Below, piece by piece: positions 22,909-30,842 of a stretch of DNA of 42,853 nt. A program made the translations under genes and the position numbers. Source of the DNA: Chryseobacterium indologenes (GTDB lineage: Bacteria > Bacteroidota > Bacteroidia > Flavobacteriales > Weeksellaceae); the NCBI GenBank assembly GCA_002439165.1, contig DJTE01000029.1, positions 6,562 to 49,414 of the forward strand, written 5' to 3'. Under the pieces are notes generated by a model. It was not told the DNA's origin. It was given only the letters and a program-made list of their open reading frames with translations, and made no database searches. Within the stretch, counting starts at the first letter, position 1; every line of letters begins with the position of its first letter.

Positions 22909-24315
22909 TTAAAAATGTACCTGTTGGATTTCTTCCTGTATTTCTTTTGGGGTTTCGTCTTCAGATTTAACAAAGATCATGGTTACCACAGCGCCAATTA
23001 ACATACATATACCGCCTACAACAACATAATCCATTGCCTGTTTGCCAAAGATACTGCTTACAATAGGGCCTCCTAATAATCCGTTGATGATCTGCGGAAT
23101 CACAATGAAGAAATTGAATATTCCCATATAAACACCCATTTTCTTTTGCGGAATTACTTCGATCAGCATGGCATAAGGCATGGCCAGGATACTGGCCCAG
23201 GCAAATCCTAATCCGATCATGGAGATCCACAGGTGATCGATGTTTTTAATGAAATACATAGAGATCAATCCTAATCCTCCGCATAATAAAGCTAAGGCGT
23301 GGGTTTGCTTTTTTCCGATCCATTTTGCAATAGGAGTCAGTAAAAATGCAAATGGAATAGCCCAAAGATTGTACATTCCGAACAGTTTCCCGGTAAGGTC
23401 TCCGGCATCGTTGAATGCTTTGGAATGGGTATCTTCAGGGGAAAGTCCCATATGATGGGTAGCCAGGGCACTCGTGGTAAACACCCACATAGTAAACAGG
23501 GCAAACCATGAGAAAAACTGAACAATCCCCAGCTTTTTCATCTGTGCAGGGATCGCTGCAAAATCTTTGAATATGTCAGAGAACTTAGAATGTACTTTCT
23601 CTGTTTCTACACCTTCTTCTTCAAATTCTGCAAATTCCTGCGGAGAATATTCTCTGGTGGCAACAATGGTATACAAAATGGAGATGAGAAGCAATACTGC
23701 CCCTGCATAAAAGGAATAAATCACATTATCCGCTACAAATCCTTTTGGAGCGACATTGGAAACGCCAAGTTGAGTCAGCCAGTCCGGCAGATAGGAACCG
23801 AGTACGGCACCAAATCCGATCAGAATGGTCTGCACGGAAAACCCAACAGTTCCCTGGTGTTTTGGCAGCATATCTCCTACCAATGCCCGGAAAGGTTCCA
23901 TGGCAATATTCACGGAAGCATCCATCATTGCCAGAAAGATAACGGCCAGTAAAAGTGCGCTGGCAGCAAACATACTGGTCACAGATGCTGCATTGGGAAG
24001 CAGTACCAATCCTATGGCACACAGAATCGCACCGATTAAAAAGTAAGGTTTTCTTCTTCCCAACGGACTCCAGGTATTATCTCCCATATGCCCGATAATG
24101 GGCTGAACGATAAGACCTGTAATCGGGGCGACCAGCCAGAACCAGGATAATTCATGAACATCTGCTCCCAGATTGGCCAGAATACGGCTTGCATTTCCGT
24201 TCTGCAGTCCGAATGCCATCTGGATTCCCAGAAACCCCATGCTCATATTGATGATCTGGAGCATGGAAAGGTTAGGTTTTATTTTTTTTGAACCCGTATT
24301 ATGAGAAGTCTTCAT
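22909..24315 (-). CDS. MFS sugar transporter (maltose/maltodextrin type)
   Basis: The 468-residue protein has about twelve hydrophobic segments and the major-facilitator loop GDNTWSPLGRRKPYFLIGA between segments 2 and 3. Its pattern fits the SLC45/GPH-like sugar symporters that accompany starch loci in Flavobacteriia. A long cytoplasmic loop with acidic residues (EFEEEGVETEKVHSKF) separates the two halves. It would sit in the inner membrane and carry maltose or short maltodextrins released in the periplasm. Its start is 2 nt after the stop of the NTF2-like gene, so it belongs to the same operon. Its last 20 codons occur twice more downstream as pseudogene stubs. Confidence 0.9.
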   Translation of the reverse strand: MKTSHNTGSKKIKPNLSMLQIINMSMGFLGIQMAFGLQNGNASRILANLGADVHELSWFWLVAPITGLIVQPIIGHMGDNTWSPLGRRKPYFLIGAILCAIGLVLLPNAASVTSMFAASALLLAVIFLAMMDASVNIAMEPFRALVGDMLPKHQGTVGFSVQTILIGFGAVLGSYLPDWLTQLGVSNVAPKGFVADNVIYSFYAGAVLLLISILYTIVATREYSPQEFAEFEEEGVETEKVHSKFSDIFKDFAAIPAQMKKLGIVQFFSWFALFTMWVFTTSALATHHMGLSPEDTHSKAFNDAGDLTGKLFGMYNLWAIPFAFLLTPIAKWIGKKQTHALALLCGGLGLISMYFIKNIDHLWISMIGLGFAWASILAMPYAMLIEVIPQKKMGVYMGIFNFFIVIPQIINGLLGGPIVSSIFGKQAMDYVVVGGICMLIGAVVTMIFVKSEDETPKEIQEEIQQVHF

Positions 24316-24317
24316 CT

Positions 24318-24836
24318 TTATTTCTTTAATTCTTGTATCAACACATCTTCAACAGCTGTTTTTTCAGCAACGACTTTATCTACTACATCATTGGGAACCG
24401 TCATGGAAAGAACATACTGTTTTACTTTCCAGCTGCCATTGATCTTTTCTACCACTCCAGACCCTCTGCAGATCTTCATCTGGGTATTGAGCAGTTCATC
24501 AAACCATGCCAGTTTTCCGTCTTTGCTGAAATAGATGTTTCTTTTCAGGGCAGTAAAATTCCAGGTTTTCTTTTTGTCAAAATAAGGTTTTGCCCAGACC
24601 ATGAAAGCTTTTTTATCCCAGACTTCGGTAGCATCGGTTCCGATAAAGGTGGATTCATCGGCAAAATAACTGAAATAGGTGTTGAAATCGGCTTTAGCAG
24701 CGGCGGTGTTAAAACCGTCAAGCATCGTACTGATCGCTGATTTTTCTTTTTCAAATGTCTTGACAGATTGTGCTGAAAATATTGAGAATCCTGATAAAAA
24801 CAGGAGCAGTGTATAGGCAGCTATTAATTTTTTCAT
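24318..24836 (-). CDS. Secreted NTF2-like (SnoaL/DUF4440) protein
   Basis: The 172-residue protein has a signal peptide (MKKLIAAYTLLLFLSGFSIFSAQ). A single NTF2-like cone domain follows: an N-terminal helix ISTMLDGFNTAAAKADFNTYFSYFADESTFIGTDATEVW, then strands including LAWFDELLNTQMKICRGSGVVEKINGSWKVKQYVLSMTVPND. The domain usually makes a ligand pocket without fixed catalytic residues. Similar proteins are often found with alpha-amylase and MFS genes in flavobacterial starch loci, though I know of no proven function. Nine nt follow the alpha-amylase stop and 2 nt precede the MFS start, which indicates translational coupling. Confidence 0.82.
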   Translation of the reverse strand: MKKLIAAYTLLLFLSGFSIFSAQSVKTFEKEKSAISTMLDGFNTAAAKADFNTYFSYFADESTFIGTDATEVWDKKAFMVWAKPYFDKKKTWNFTALKRNIYFSKDGKLAWFDELLNTQMKICRGSGVVEKINGSWKVKQYVLSMTVPNDVVDKVVAEKTAVEDVLIQELKK

Positions 24837-24845
24837 AGATATTAC

Positions 24846-26705
24846 TTATTTTTCAAGTTCAATAATAAACGAAGTTTTGGCAGGAATTGTTGTGGTATTC
24901 TTTAAATTCAGTTCCATTCCCGAAATAATTTCTTTCCCTTTGGAAAATCCTTTGAGGGATTCTTCAAAATATTTTAAGTCTACGGTCTGATCTTTTTTAC
25001 TGTTATTGATGATGACCATTACGCTTTCCTTATCATTGTATCTGAAATAGGTAAAAACACCGTCTTTAGGAACGTAATTTTTAGTTTTCCCGGTATGAAT
25101 GACGTCTTTTCCTTTTCTCCAGTTTAATAATTTCTGTGTAAACTGATAAAATTCTTTCTGTTCAGAGGTCTGTTCGGATGGATTGAACGCATTCTGCCTG
25201 TCGGATTTCCAGCCTCCCGGAAAGTCTCTGCGGATGTCTGCATCGCCTCCTTTTTTCTTATTTCCTTTCATTCCTATCTCTGAGCCGTAATAGATCTGTG
25301 GGATTCCACGAGTGGTAGAAATAAGGGTCAATGCCATTTTATAGGCTTTCGGATCTCCTTTGAAGATCTCGTTCCAGCGTTCGGTATCATGATTTTCGAA
25401 GAAGACCAGGATATTGTTGATATCCGGATATAAAAAGTCGCTGGTAAACGAATTGTAGATTTTGATCATTCCGCTGTCCCAACTTTCTTTTTCTTTAAAT
25501 GCTTTCGGCATATCACTAAACAGCATGAAATCCATTACGGAAGGGAGATTGGAGTTATACCCTGCCGCTTCCCCGGTTTTAGAATTCTTCTGCCATGCTG
25601 AGATCTGGCCTGCCGTGTAAAGCCATGACTCTCCTACAATGTTAAACTTAGGATATTCATCGGTAATTGCTTTTGCCCAGGCAGCCATTGCTTCTTTATC
25701 GTTGTATGGATAGGTATCTACACGGAAACCTCCCAATTCGGCATATTCAATCCACCAGATGGCATTTTGGGTTAAATATTTCAGCACTAATGGGTTTTTC
25801 TGGTTGAGATCCGGCATTGTTTTGTCAAACCATCCATCCAGGGCGTATTTTTTATCAATTTCTGATGCGTTGGTATCAAACTGGGTGGTTGTTTTATAAT
25901 TGGACCTCTTAAATCCGTTTTCGCCATCACTGAACCAATGGATCCAGTCTTTGGCAGGCAGATCTTTGATCATCCAGTGGGAAACGCCCCAGTGATTGGT
26001 AACATAATCCATCACCAGCATCATTTTCCTTTTGTTCAGTTCACGGGAAAGCTCTCTGTAATCTTCGTTGGTTCCGAATCTTCCGTCTATTTTATAAAGG
26101 TCAGTCTGAGCGTATCCGTGGTAAGAATATACTTTTTCGTTATCCTCATTGACCGGAGTCAGCCATACAGCCGTAGCTCCCAGATTCTGAATATAACCGA
26201 TATTTTTAATAATCCCTTTTAAATCGCCCCCATGTCTTCCGTTAGGAAGTTTCCGGTCTGCTTTTTCTGTAAGATCCGGCTGGGAATCGTTGCTTTCATC
26301 ACCATTGGCAAAACGGTCCGGCATAATGAGATACATCACATCTTTTGAGGTGAAGGATTCACGGTCTGCTGATCCCGGGTTTCTCTGTTTCAGTTCATAG
26401 GTATATGATCCCAGATTCTGCTGCCCGTTTTTAATGTTGATGGTAAATTTCGGAACATTGATTTCATTGGTATTAACCGTAACGAAGGCATAATTCGGAT
26501 TGTCTGTTTTCTGAATATCTTTCACCTTTACACCGTCTGATAATTCAATCTGATGATTAGCAACGTCTTTTCCGTATACCAGAATCTGAAGTTCCGGGTT
26601 TTTCATTCCTTTCCACCAGAAAGCGGGTTCTACTTTTTCGAGCGGTTTTTGTGAAAATGCTGCAACAGCAATCGTCAGTGCTGAAACAATGTATATTTTT
26701 TTCAT
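24846..26705 (-). CDS. Secreted GH13 alpha-amylase / neopullulanase-like enzyme
   Basis: The protein is 619 residues from the ATG at 26705; an upstream ATG at 26717 would add four. A signal peptide (MKKIYIVSALTIAVAAFSQ) precedes an N-terminal beta domain of the cyclomaltodextrinase/SusA type (VEPAFWWKGMKNPELQILVYG). The GH13 barrel follows, with the conserved regions DYVTNH, GGFRVDTYPY (nucleophile Asp330), VGESW (acid/base Glu359) and ENHDTERW (Asp440), and a C-terminal beta domain. No lipobox is seen, so it is probably periplasmic. It cleaves alpha-1,4 glucans (starch, pullulan or maltodextrins) taken in by the Sus proteins. It is cotranscribed with the NTF2-like and MFS genes. Confidence 0.95.
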   Translation of the reverse strand: MKKIYIVSALTIAVAAFSQKPLEKVEPAFWWKGMKNPELQILVYGKDVANHQIELSDGVKVKDIQKTDNPNYAFVTVNTNEINVPKFTINIKNGQQNLGSYTYELKQRNPGSADRESFTSKDVMYLIMPDRFANGDESNDSQPDLTEKADRKLPNGRHGGDLKGIIKNIGYIQNLGATAVWLTPVNEDNEKVYSYHGYAQTDLYKIDGRFGTNEDYRELSRELNKRKMMLVMDYVTNHWGVSHWMIKDLPAKDWIHWFSDGENGFKRSNYKTTTQFDTNASEIDKKYALDGWFDKTMPDLNQKNPLVLKYLTQNAIWWIEYAELGGFRVDTYPYNDKEAMAAWAKAITDEYPKFNIVGESWLYTAGQISAWQKNSKTGEAAGYNSNLPSVMDFMLFSDMPKAFKEKESWDSGMIKIYNSFTSDFLYPDINNILVFFENHDTERWNEIFKGDPKAYKMALTLISTTRGIPQIYYGSEIGMKGNKKKGGDADIRRDFPGGWKSDRQNAFNPSEQTSEQKEFYQFTQKLLNWRKGKDVIHTGKTKNYVPKDGVFTYFRYNDKESVMVIINNSKKDQTVDLKYFEESLKGFSKGKEIISGMELNLKNTTTIPAKTSFIIELEK

Positions 26706-26784
26706 AACAGTATTCATTTTTTAATAATAAACCTTTCAGGCTGTCGTATTATTTATATGGCCACGGATGCACGAATTTTTATTG

Positions 26785-26813
26785 TCTCGCGGATCTGGCA
26801 GATTGAGCAGATT
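26785..26813. repeat. Short intergenic motif TCTCGCGGATCTGGCAGATT
   Basis: This motif is related to CTCGCAGATCCGGCAGATC at about 21377-21406 and 21911-21939, and to a diverged form near 22242. It lies in the spacer upstream of the alpha-amylase gene. Function is unknown. Confidence 0.5.
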
Positions 26814-26883
26814 TATTTTTATATCCCATGATCTGTATAACTCATCTGAAAAGCTCAAACGGCTTTATCAGTTCAATAAAAGA

Positions 26884-27396
26884 TCAAAAGGAATAACCTA
26901 TCCCTACACCAAATGAAAAGGCAAATTTCTTTTGCGGATTGTCTTTAAATACAATCATCGGATAAGCCTGGCACACAAGCCCCGTATCCAGCATAAGCCT
27001 GTATCCGAGACTTAAAGAAACATCCGACTGAAATTTTTTATATACCACATTGGGATTTAACGAGGTATCAATAAAGTCTTCGCTGAATAAAGCCGTATAT
27101 CCCAGCCCCATTTGTAAGAAATGTTTTTCTCCATACAGCACACTGAACACAACAGGCACCGTGGTTACTCCTTTAAAGTGTTCTCCATGCACATCATAGC
27201 CGGGAGTTCTTCCTATTCCCGCTCTCAGGGAATAAAGGAGGTTGTTTCTTTCACTCAGATAGAACATTCTCTCATAATTGGCGGAAAACAGAGCTTCTGA
27301 ATGTCCTGCCAGTTCAAATGCAGCTATATTTTTTCTTCCCTGCCCAAAAACGGAACAGCAGCTGATCAAAAGGATCAGCAAAAGACTTTTTTTCAT
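26884..27396 (-). CDS. Small outer-membrane beta-barrel-like protein
   Basis: The protein is 170 residues from the ATG at 27396, where a good signal peptide begins (MKKSLLLILLISCCSVFGQ). The longer frame to 27441 adds a 15-residue segment that overlaps a terminator-like hairpin. The mature sequence alternates polar and hydrophobic residues with glycines and aromatic girdle residues, and ends in FSFGVGIGYSF with a C-terminal Phe, the pattern of an 8-stranded outer-membrane barrel. Function is unknown. It lies inside the starch locus between the GH97 and GH13 genes and may be an accessory surface protein, though it need not be specific to starch. Confidence 0.72.
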   Translation of the reverse strand: MKKSLLLILLISCCSVFGQGRKNIAAFELAGHSEALFSANYERMFYLSERNNLLYSLRAGIGRTPGYDVHGEHFKGVTTVPVVFSVLYGEKHFLQMGLGYTALFSEDFIDTSLNPNVVYKKFQSDVSLSLGYRLMLDTGLVCQAYPMIVFKDNPQKKFAFSFGVGIGYSF

Positions 27397-27422
27397 TCGG
27401 TTATCAGTTATTAAAATAAATA

Positions 27423-27458
27423 CCCCGGCCCATTTTCCCAATGTGTAAAGAGCCGGGG
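27423..27458 (-). terminator. Terminator-like hairpin after GH97 gene
   Basis: CCCCGGC / GCCGGGG pair perfectly with a 22-nt loop; on the minus strand they are followed by TATTTATTTT. It lies 26 nt past the GH97 stop and would separate it from the small barrel gene. Confidence 0.6.
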
Positions 27459-27483
27459 CATAACAAACATATGAATTTTAAAT

Positions 27484-29640
27484 TTAATTTACAGGCTTAA
27501 TAGAAATTGCGAAACCGCCGCTTCTTGCCATTTTGAAATTAATTTTAGATTTTCCTGTAATCTGTTTCTTGTAGATATTATAACTCTGAGGGTTATCGAT
27601 ATAATCTGCATCTTTTCCGTCTTCATAGATCGTTGCCTCATATTTTTTGTTTTTATCAAGGAAAGAGAAATCTACGGTATACTCACGTTTATTCTCATCG
27701 GTGATCCCTCCTACAAACCAGTTTTCCGTTCCTTTGGCTTTTCTGGCGGTGATTACATAATCTCCGGGTTCCGCAGATAAAATTTTAGTATCATCCCAGT
27801 CTGCGGCTACATCTTTAATGAACTGGAAGGCATCCATGTGTTTTTTATAGTTCTCAGGAAGGTCAGCGGCCATCTGAAGAGGCATATACATCGTTACGTA
27901 AAGAGCAAGCTGTTTTACCAGTGTAGTTTTTACGAAACGTTTGTCTCCGGGGAAGTAGTAATCCAGTTTGGTCTGGAAAATTCCCGGGGTATAATCCATA
28001 GATCCACCCATCCATCTTGTAAACGGAAGAACGGTCTGGTGATCCGGCTTGTTTCCTCCGAATGCTTCATACTCCGTTCCCCGGGCTGCTTCCGCAGAGA
28101 TATAATTCGGATAGGTACGGCTTTCTCCTGTTGGACGTACGGATTCGTGGGAGTTGATCATGATCTTATACTCATTTGCTTTTTCAGCAATTCTGTAATA
28201 ATGGTTGATCGTCCACTGCGAATAATGATGCTCACCTCTTGGAATAATATCGCCTACATATCCTGTTTTCACGGCATCGTATCCATATTTATTCATTAAC
28301 TGAAATGCTTTATCGGACCATCTTTCGTAGTTTGTTGCAGATCCTGAAGTTTCGTGGTGCATGATCAGTTTGATTCCTTTGGAGTGAGCGTAATCGTTCA
28401 GCATTTTGATGTCGAAATCCGGGTAAGGGGTAATGAAATCAAAAACGAATTCTTTCGAATGTCCGAACCAATCTTCCCATCCGATATTCCATCCTTCAAT
28501 CAGTAGTCCCTGGAAGCCGTTTTCTGCTGCAAAGTCGATATATTCCTTTACTTTGGTGTTGTTGGCTGCATGTTTTCCGTTGGGTGTAAGTTTTGTAAAA
28601 TCTGTTTTATCCAGGTGAACGTTTTCAGCCGTAGAATACGCCCACTGGGATTTCCCGATGATCATTTCCCACCATACTCCCATGTATTTTGTAGGGTGAA
28701 TGTAAGAAGTATCAGTATATTTTGTAGGTTCGTTCAGGTTGAAGATCATTTTGGAATCCATCACCTCTTCGGCTTTAGGGGAAACGATAATTGTTCTCCA
28801 CGGGGTAACGGAAGGGGTCTGAATATATCCTTTCGCGCCCTGTCTGTCGGCAGTAAGATGGGTTTTGAATTTAAAATTCTGTGCATCCACTTCCAGGTGG
28901 GAAGCCGGATAATCCAGTACAGCAGCTTCGGCCACGTTTACATAAAGGGGTTCTTTTCCTTCTTTTTTAAGCATTAACGGCGACTGCACTGCATTTTTGA
29001 CTAACTTCTGAGACGCGTTGGCATCTGCGGCCTGAGCCCACTTTGACGGAATTTCCGATACTTTTGTTTCCTGATACTGATATTCCTGAGAGTCATAATC
29101 AGCAACTATCCACCAGGCTTTCATGTCTGTTGGGAAATCGATCTCGGAATCTTCTTCTCTGATCACGAAATAGTTCAGGTTTTTCTGCTGCGGGAATTCA
29201 TATCTGAACCCTAATCCGTCATTGAACAGTCTGAATTTCACTACAATGCTTCTGTCGGTGGAACCCTGGTTCAGCGTGACAGCCAGTTCATTGTAATGGT
29301 TGATATAATTTTTCTTTTCTCCCAAAACCGGCTGCCAGGTTTCGTTTTTGGAGTTTCTTTTTTCATCTACCTTCGCAAAACCGTTGTTCAGATCGAATTT
29401 TGCATCTTCTGGTCTGGCAATCTCAGAAGCGAATTTTATGGCTGTGTCTTTAAATAATCGTAATCCTAATTTAGAATCTTCTACTACTACGGCCCCGTTG
29501 TATTTCAGGTTATAGTAAGGCACTCCTTCTTTCAGCTGGAAATTCATTTCAAATTTTCCGTCCGGAGATTTTAAAGATTGTGCTTTCACACCTACAAACA
29601 TCATGGAGAGTAAAAGAGCTCCAACAGTAATTTTCTTCAT
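27484..29640 (-). CDS. GH97 alpha-glucosidase (SusB-like, inverting type)
   Basis: The 718-residue protein has a signal peptide (MKKITVGALLLSMMFVGVKAQ), the N-terminal beta-sandwich of GH97, a catalytic barrel from about 270 to 620, and a C-terminal beta domain. Three glutamates, Glu430 (MHHETSG), Glu499 (NSHESVRP) and Glu523 (ARGTEYEAF), have the spacing 69 and 24 residues. This matches Glu439, Glu508 and Glu532 of the Bacteroides SusB enzyme, so an inverting alpha-glucosidase is expected rather than a retaining Asp type. It releases glucose from maltooligosaccharides in the periplasm. It lies downstream of the SusE-like gene but behind a strong terminator. Confidence 0.95.
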   Translation of the reverse strand: MKKITVGALLLSMMFVGVKAQSLKSPDGKFEMNFQLKEGVPYYNLKYNGAVVVEDSKLGLRLFKDTAIKFASEIARPEDAKFDLNNGFAKVDEKRNSKNETWQPVLGEKKNYINHYNELAVTLNQGSTDRSIVVKFRLFNDGLGFRYEFPQQKNLNYFVIREEDSEIDFPTDMKAWWIVADYDSQEYQYQETKVSEIPSKWAQAADANASQKLVKNAVQSPLMLKKEGKEPLYVNVAEAAVLDYPASHLEVDAQNFKFKTHLTADRQGAKGYIQTPSVTPWRTIIVSPKAEEVMDSKMIFNLNEPTKYTDTSYIHPTKYMGVWWEMIIGKSQWAYSTAENVHLDKTDFTKLTPNGKHAANNTKVKEYIDFAAENGFQGLLIEGWNIGWEDWFGHSKEFVFDFITPYPDFDIKMLNDYAHSKGIKLIMHHETSGSATNYERWSDKAFQLMNKYGYDAVKTGYVGDIIPRGEHHYSQWTINHYYRIAEKANEYKIMINSHESVRPTGESRTYPNYISAEAARGTEYEAFGGNKPDHQTVLPFTRWMGGSMDYTPGIFQTKLDYYFPGDKRFVKTTLVKQLALYVTMYMPLQMAADLPENYKKHMDAFQFIKDVAADWDDTKILSAEPGDYVITARKAKGTENWFVGGITDENKREYTVDFSFLDKNKKYEATIYEDGKDADYIDNPQSYNIYKKQITGKSKINFKMARSGGFAISIKPVN

Positions 29641-29660
29641 AATGACTATTTATAAACTTA

Positions 29661-29697
29661 AAAAAAAATAAAGTGCTGCCGTTAAGACAGCACTTTA
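29661..29697 (-). terminator. Strong terminator between the SusE-like and GH97 genes
   Basis: On the minus strand TAAAGTGCTG / CAGCACTTTA forms a perfect 10-bp stem with a 9-nt loop, followed directly by a T tract (29668-29661). It splits the starch locus into susCDE-like and downstream enzyme transcripts, or reduces the latter. Confidence 0.85.
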
Positions 29698-29746
29698 CTA
29701 TATAAAATTCAATGTAACTAATATTAAACTGTGTATTTTCTGATAT

Positions 29747-30823
29747 TTAATTAACCGGAATTACAGAAAATTCACCAGTCATATCATTAAAATAAACATT
29801 GTAATGGAATGATGTGGTCACAGGAATATTTCCTCCTCCCACAGCAGCAATTCCGAAGAATTCCTGGGCTATTCCCCAGCTCGTCGTCCATGCATGATCA
29901 GCTCTGAACTTGAATTCTCCTGAATTTAACATTACATTTTTTTTAACCCAGACATGCGGATCAAATGTAGATTTATCCATATCAAGATCGGTATCCCAGG
30001 TTCCTGAAGCAGTTCCAATCATAGAGATCGTTGTATAGGTTACAGTAGGTGGGGTTACCGGAGTAAATGTATAGGTTAATGCAGTGGTGTCTACCGTTAG
30101 CTTATAATATCCTGATCCTGTTACAGTAATATTACCCGAGGCTCCGCTTGTACTCAGTGTTCCGGCAGAACTTCCCATTCCGTATTGTGCGTCCCAGCTT
30201 CCGGGAGTTTTGATCATTTTGAAACCTCCCTGAGCAAAGAAACCGGTATAGGTATAAACATTGCTGCTAGCTGTTTTCTGCAGAGGATAAATTTTGGCGT
30301 TGGACGATGTATTATCCCAGGCTCCAGCCGTAGCATCACCAATAAGATAAAGATCTGTATAGGTATAAACAGGACCGTTGATAAAAGGGGTTACTTTTAA
30401 TGAAATAACATTGGAATAATGTACTCTGTCTGCTATGGAAGATTTAAGTCTCACCTCAACATCTGTTGCAGTAACTGTTGTAACTCCCAAAGACAGTATC
30501 ACGTTATTCAGTTCACCTACTGTCATTGTCTTTGATGCTGCATTTTCTACGGCAACCGTTTTAACCGGAGAAAAACCGGTTCCTTTCAGGGCAAACTGCA
30601 ATTCATTCGAAAGAGCTACATTTACCCCATAATCGGAGTTTTTCCAATTAAAGGAAGCTGCTGTTTCAGAAACATTGTCGCCTGAGAGTACTATGGTCTG
30701 TTTATCAACAGATACAACAGGATCTGTTCCCGGGCCAAGCACTGCCTGATCCTCATCTTTTTCGCAGGAAACCATCCACATTCCTATGAATGCTATAACT
30801 AATATTTTGAATAGATTTTTCAT
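29747..30823 (-). CDS. SusE/SusF-like starch-binding surface lipoprotein
   Basis: The 358-residue lipoprotein has its lipobox Cys at about residue 20 (MWMVSC). An N-terminal SusE-type Ig-like domain (DPVVSVDKQTIVLSG...SFNWKNS) is followed by two beta-sandwich modules with the LIGDATAGAWDN and MIGTASGTWDTDLDM patterns seen in SusE/SusF carbohydrate-binding domains. The WDN/WDT and GGFKMI/GEFKFRAD positions fit glucan-contacting aromatic sites. It should sit on the cell surface and hold starch near the SusCD importer. Its start is 19 nt after the SusD stop, so the three form one operon. Confidence 0.9.
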   Translation of the reverse strand: MKNLFKILVIAFIGMWMVSCEKDEDQAVLGPGTDPVVSVDKQTIVLSGDNVSETAASFNWKNSDYGVNVALSNELQFALKGTGFSPVKTVAVENAASKTMTVGELNNVILSLGVTTVTATDVEVRLKSSIADRVHYSNVISLKVTPFINGPVYTYTDLYLIGDATAGAWDNTSSNAKIYPLQKTASSNVYTYTGFFAQGGFKMIKTPGSWDAQYGMGSSAGTLSTSGASGNITVTGSGYYKLTVDTTALTYTFTPVTPPTVTYTTISMIGTASGTWDTDLDMDKSTFDPHVWVKKNVMLNSGEFKFRADHAWTTSWGIAQEFFGIAAVGGGNIPVTTSFHYNVYFNDMTGEFSVIPVN

Positions 30824-30842
30824 TTTTAAACAGGATTTTAAA

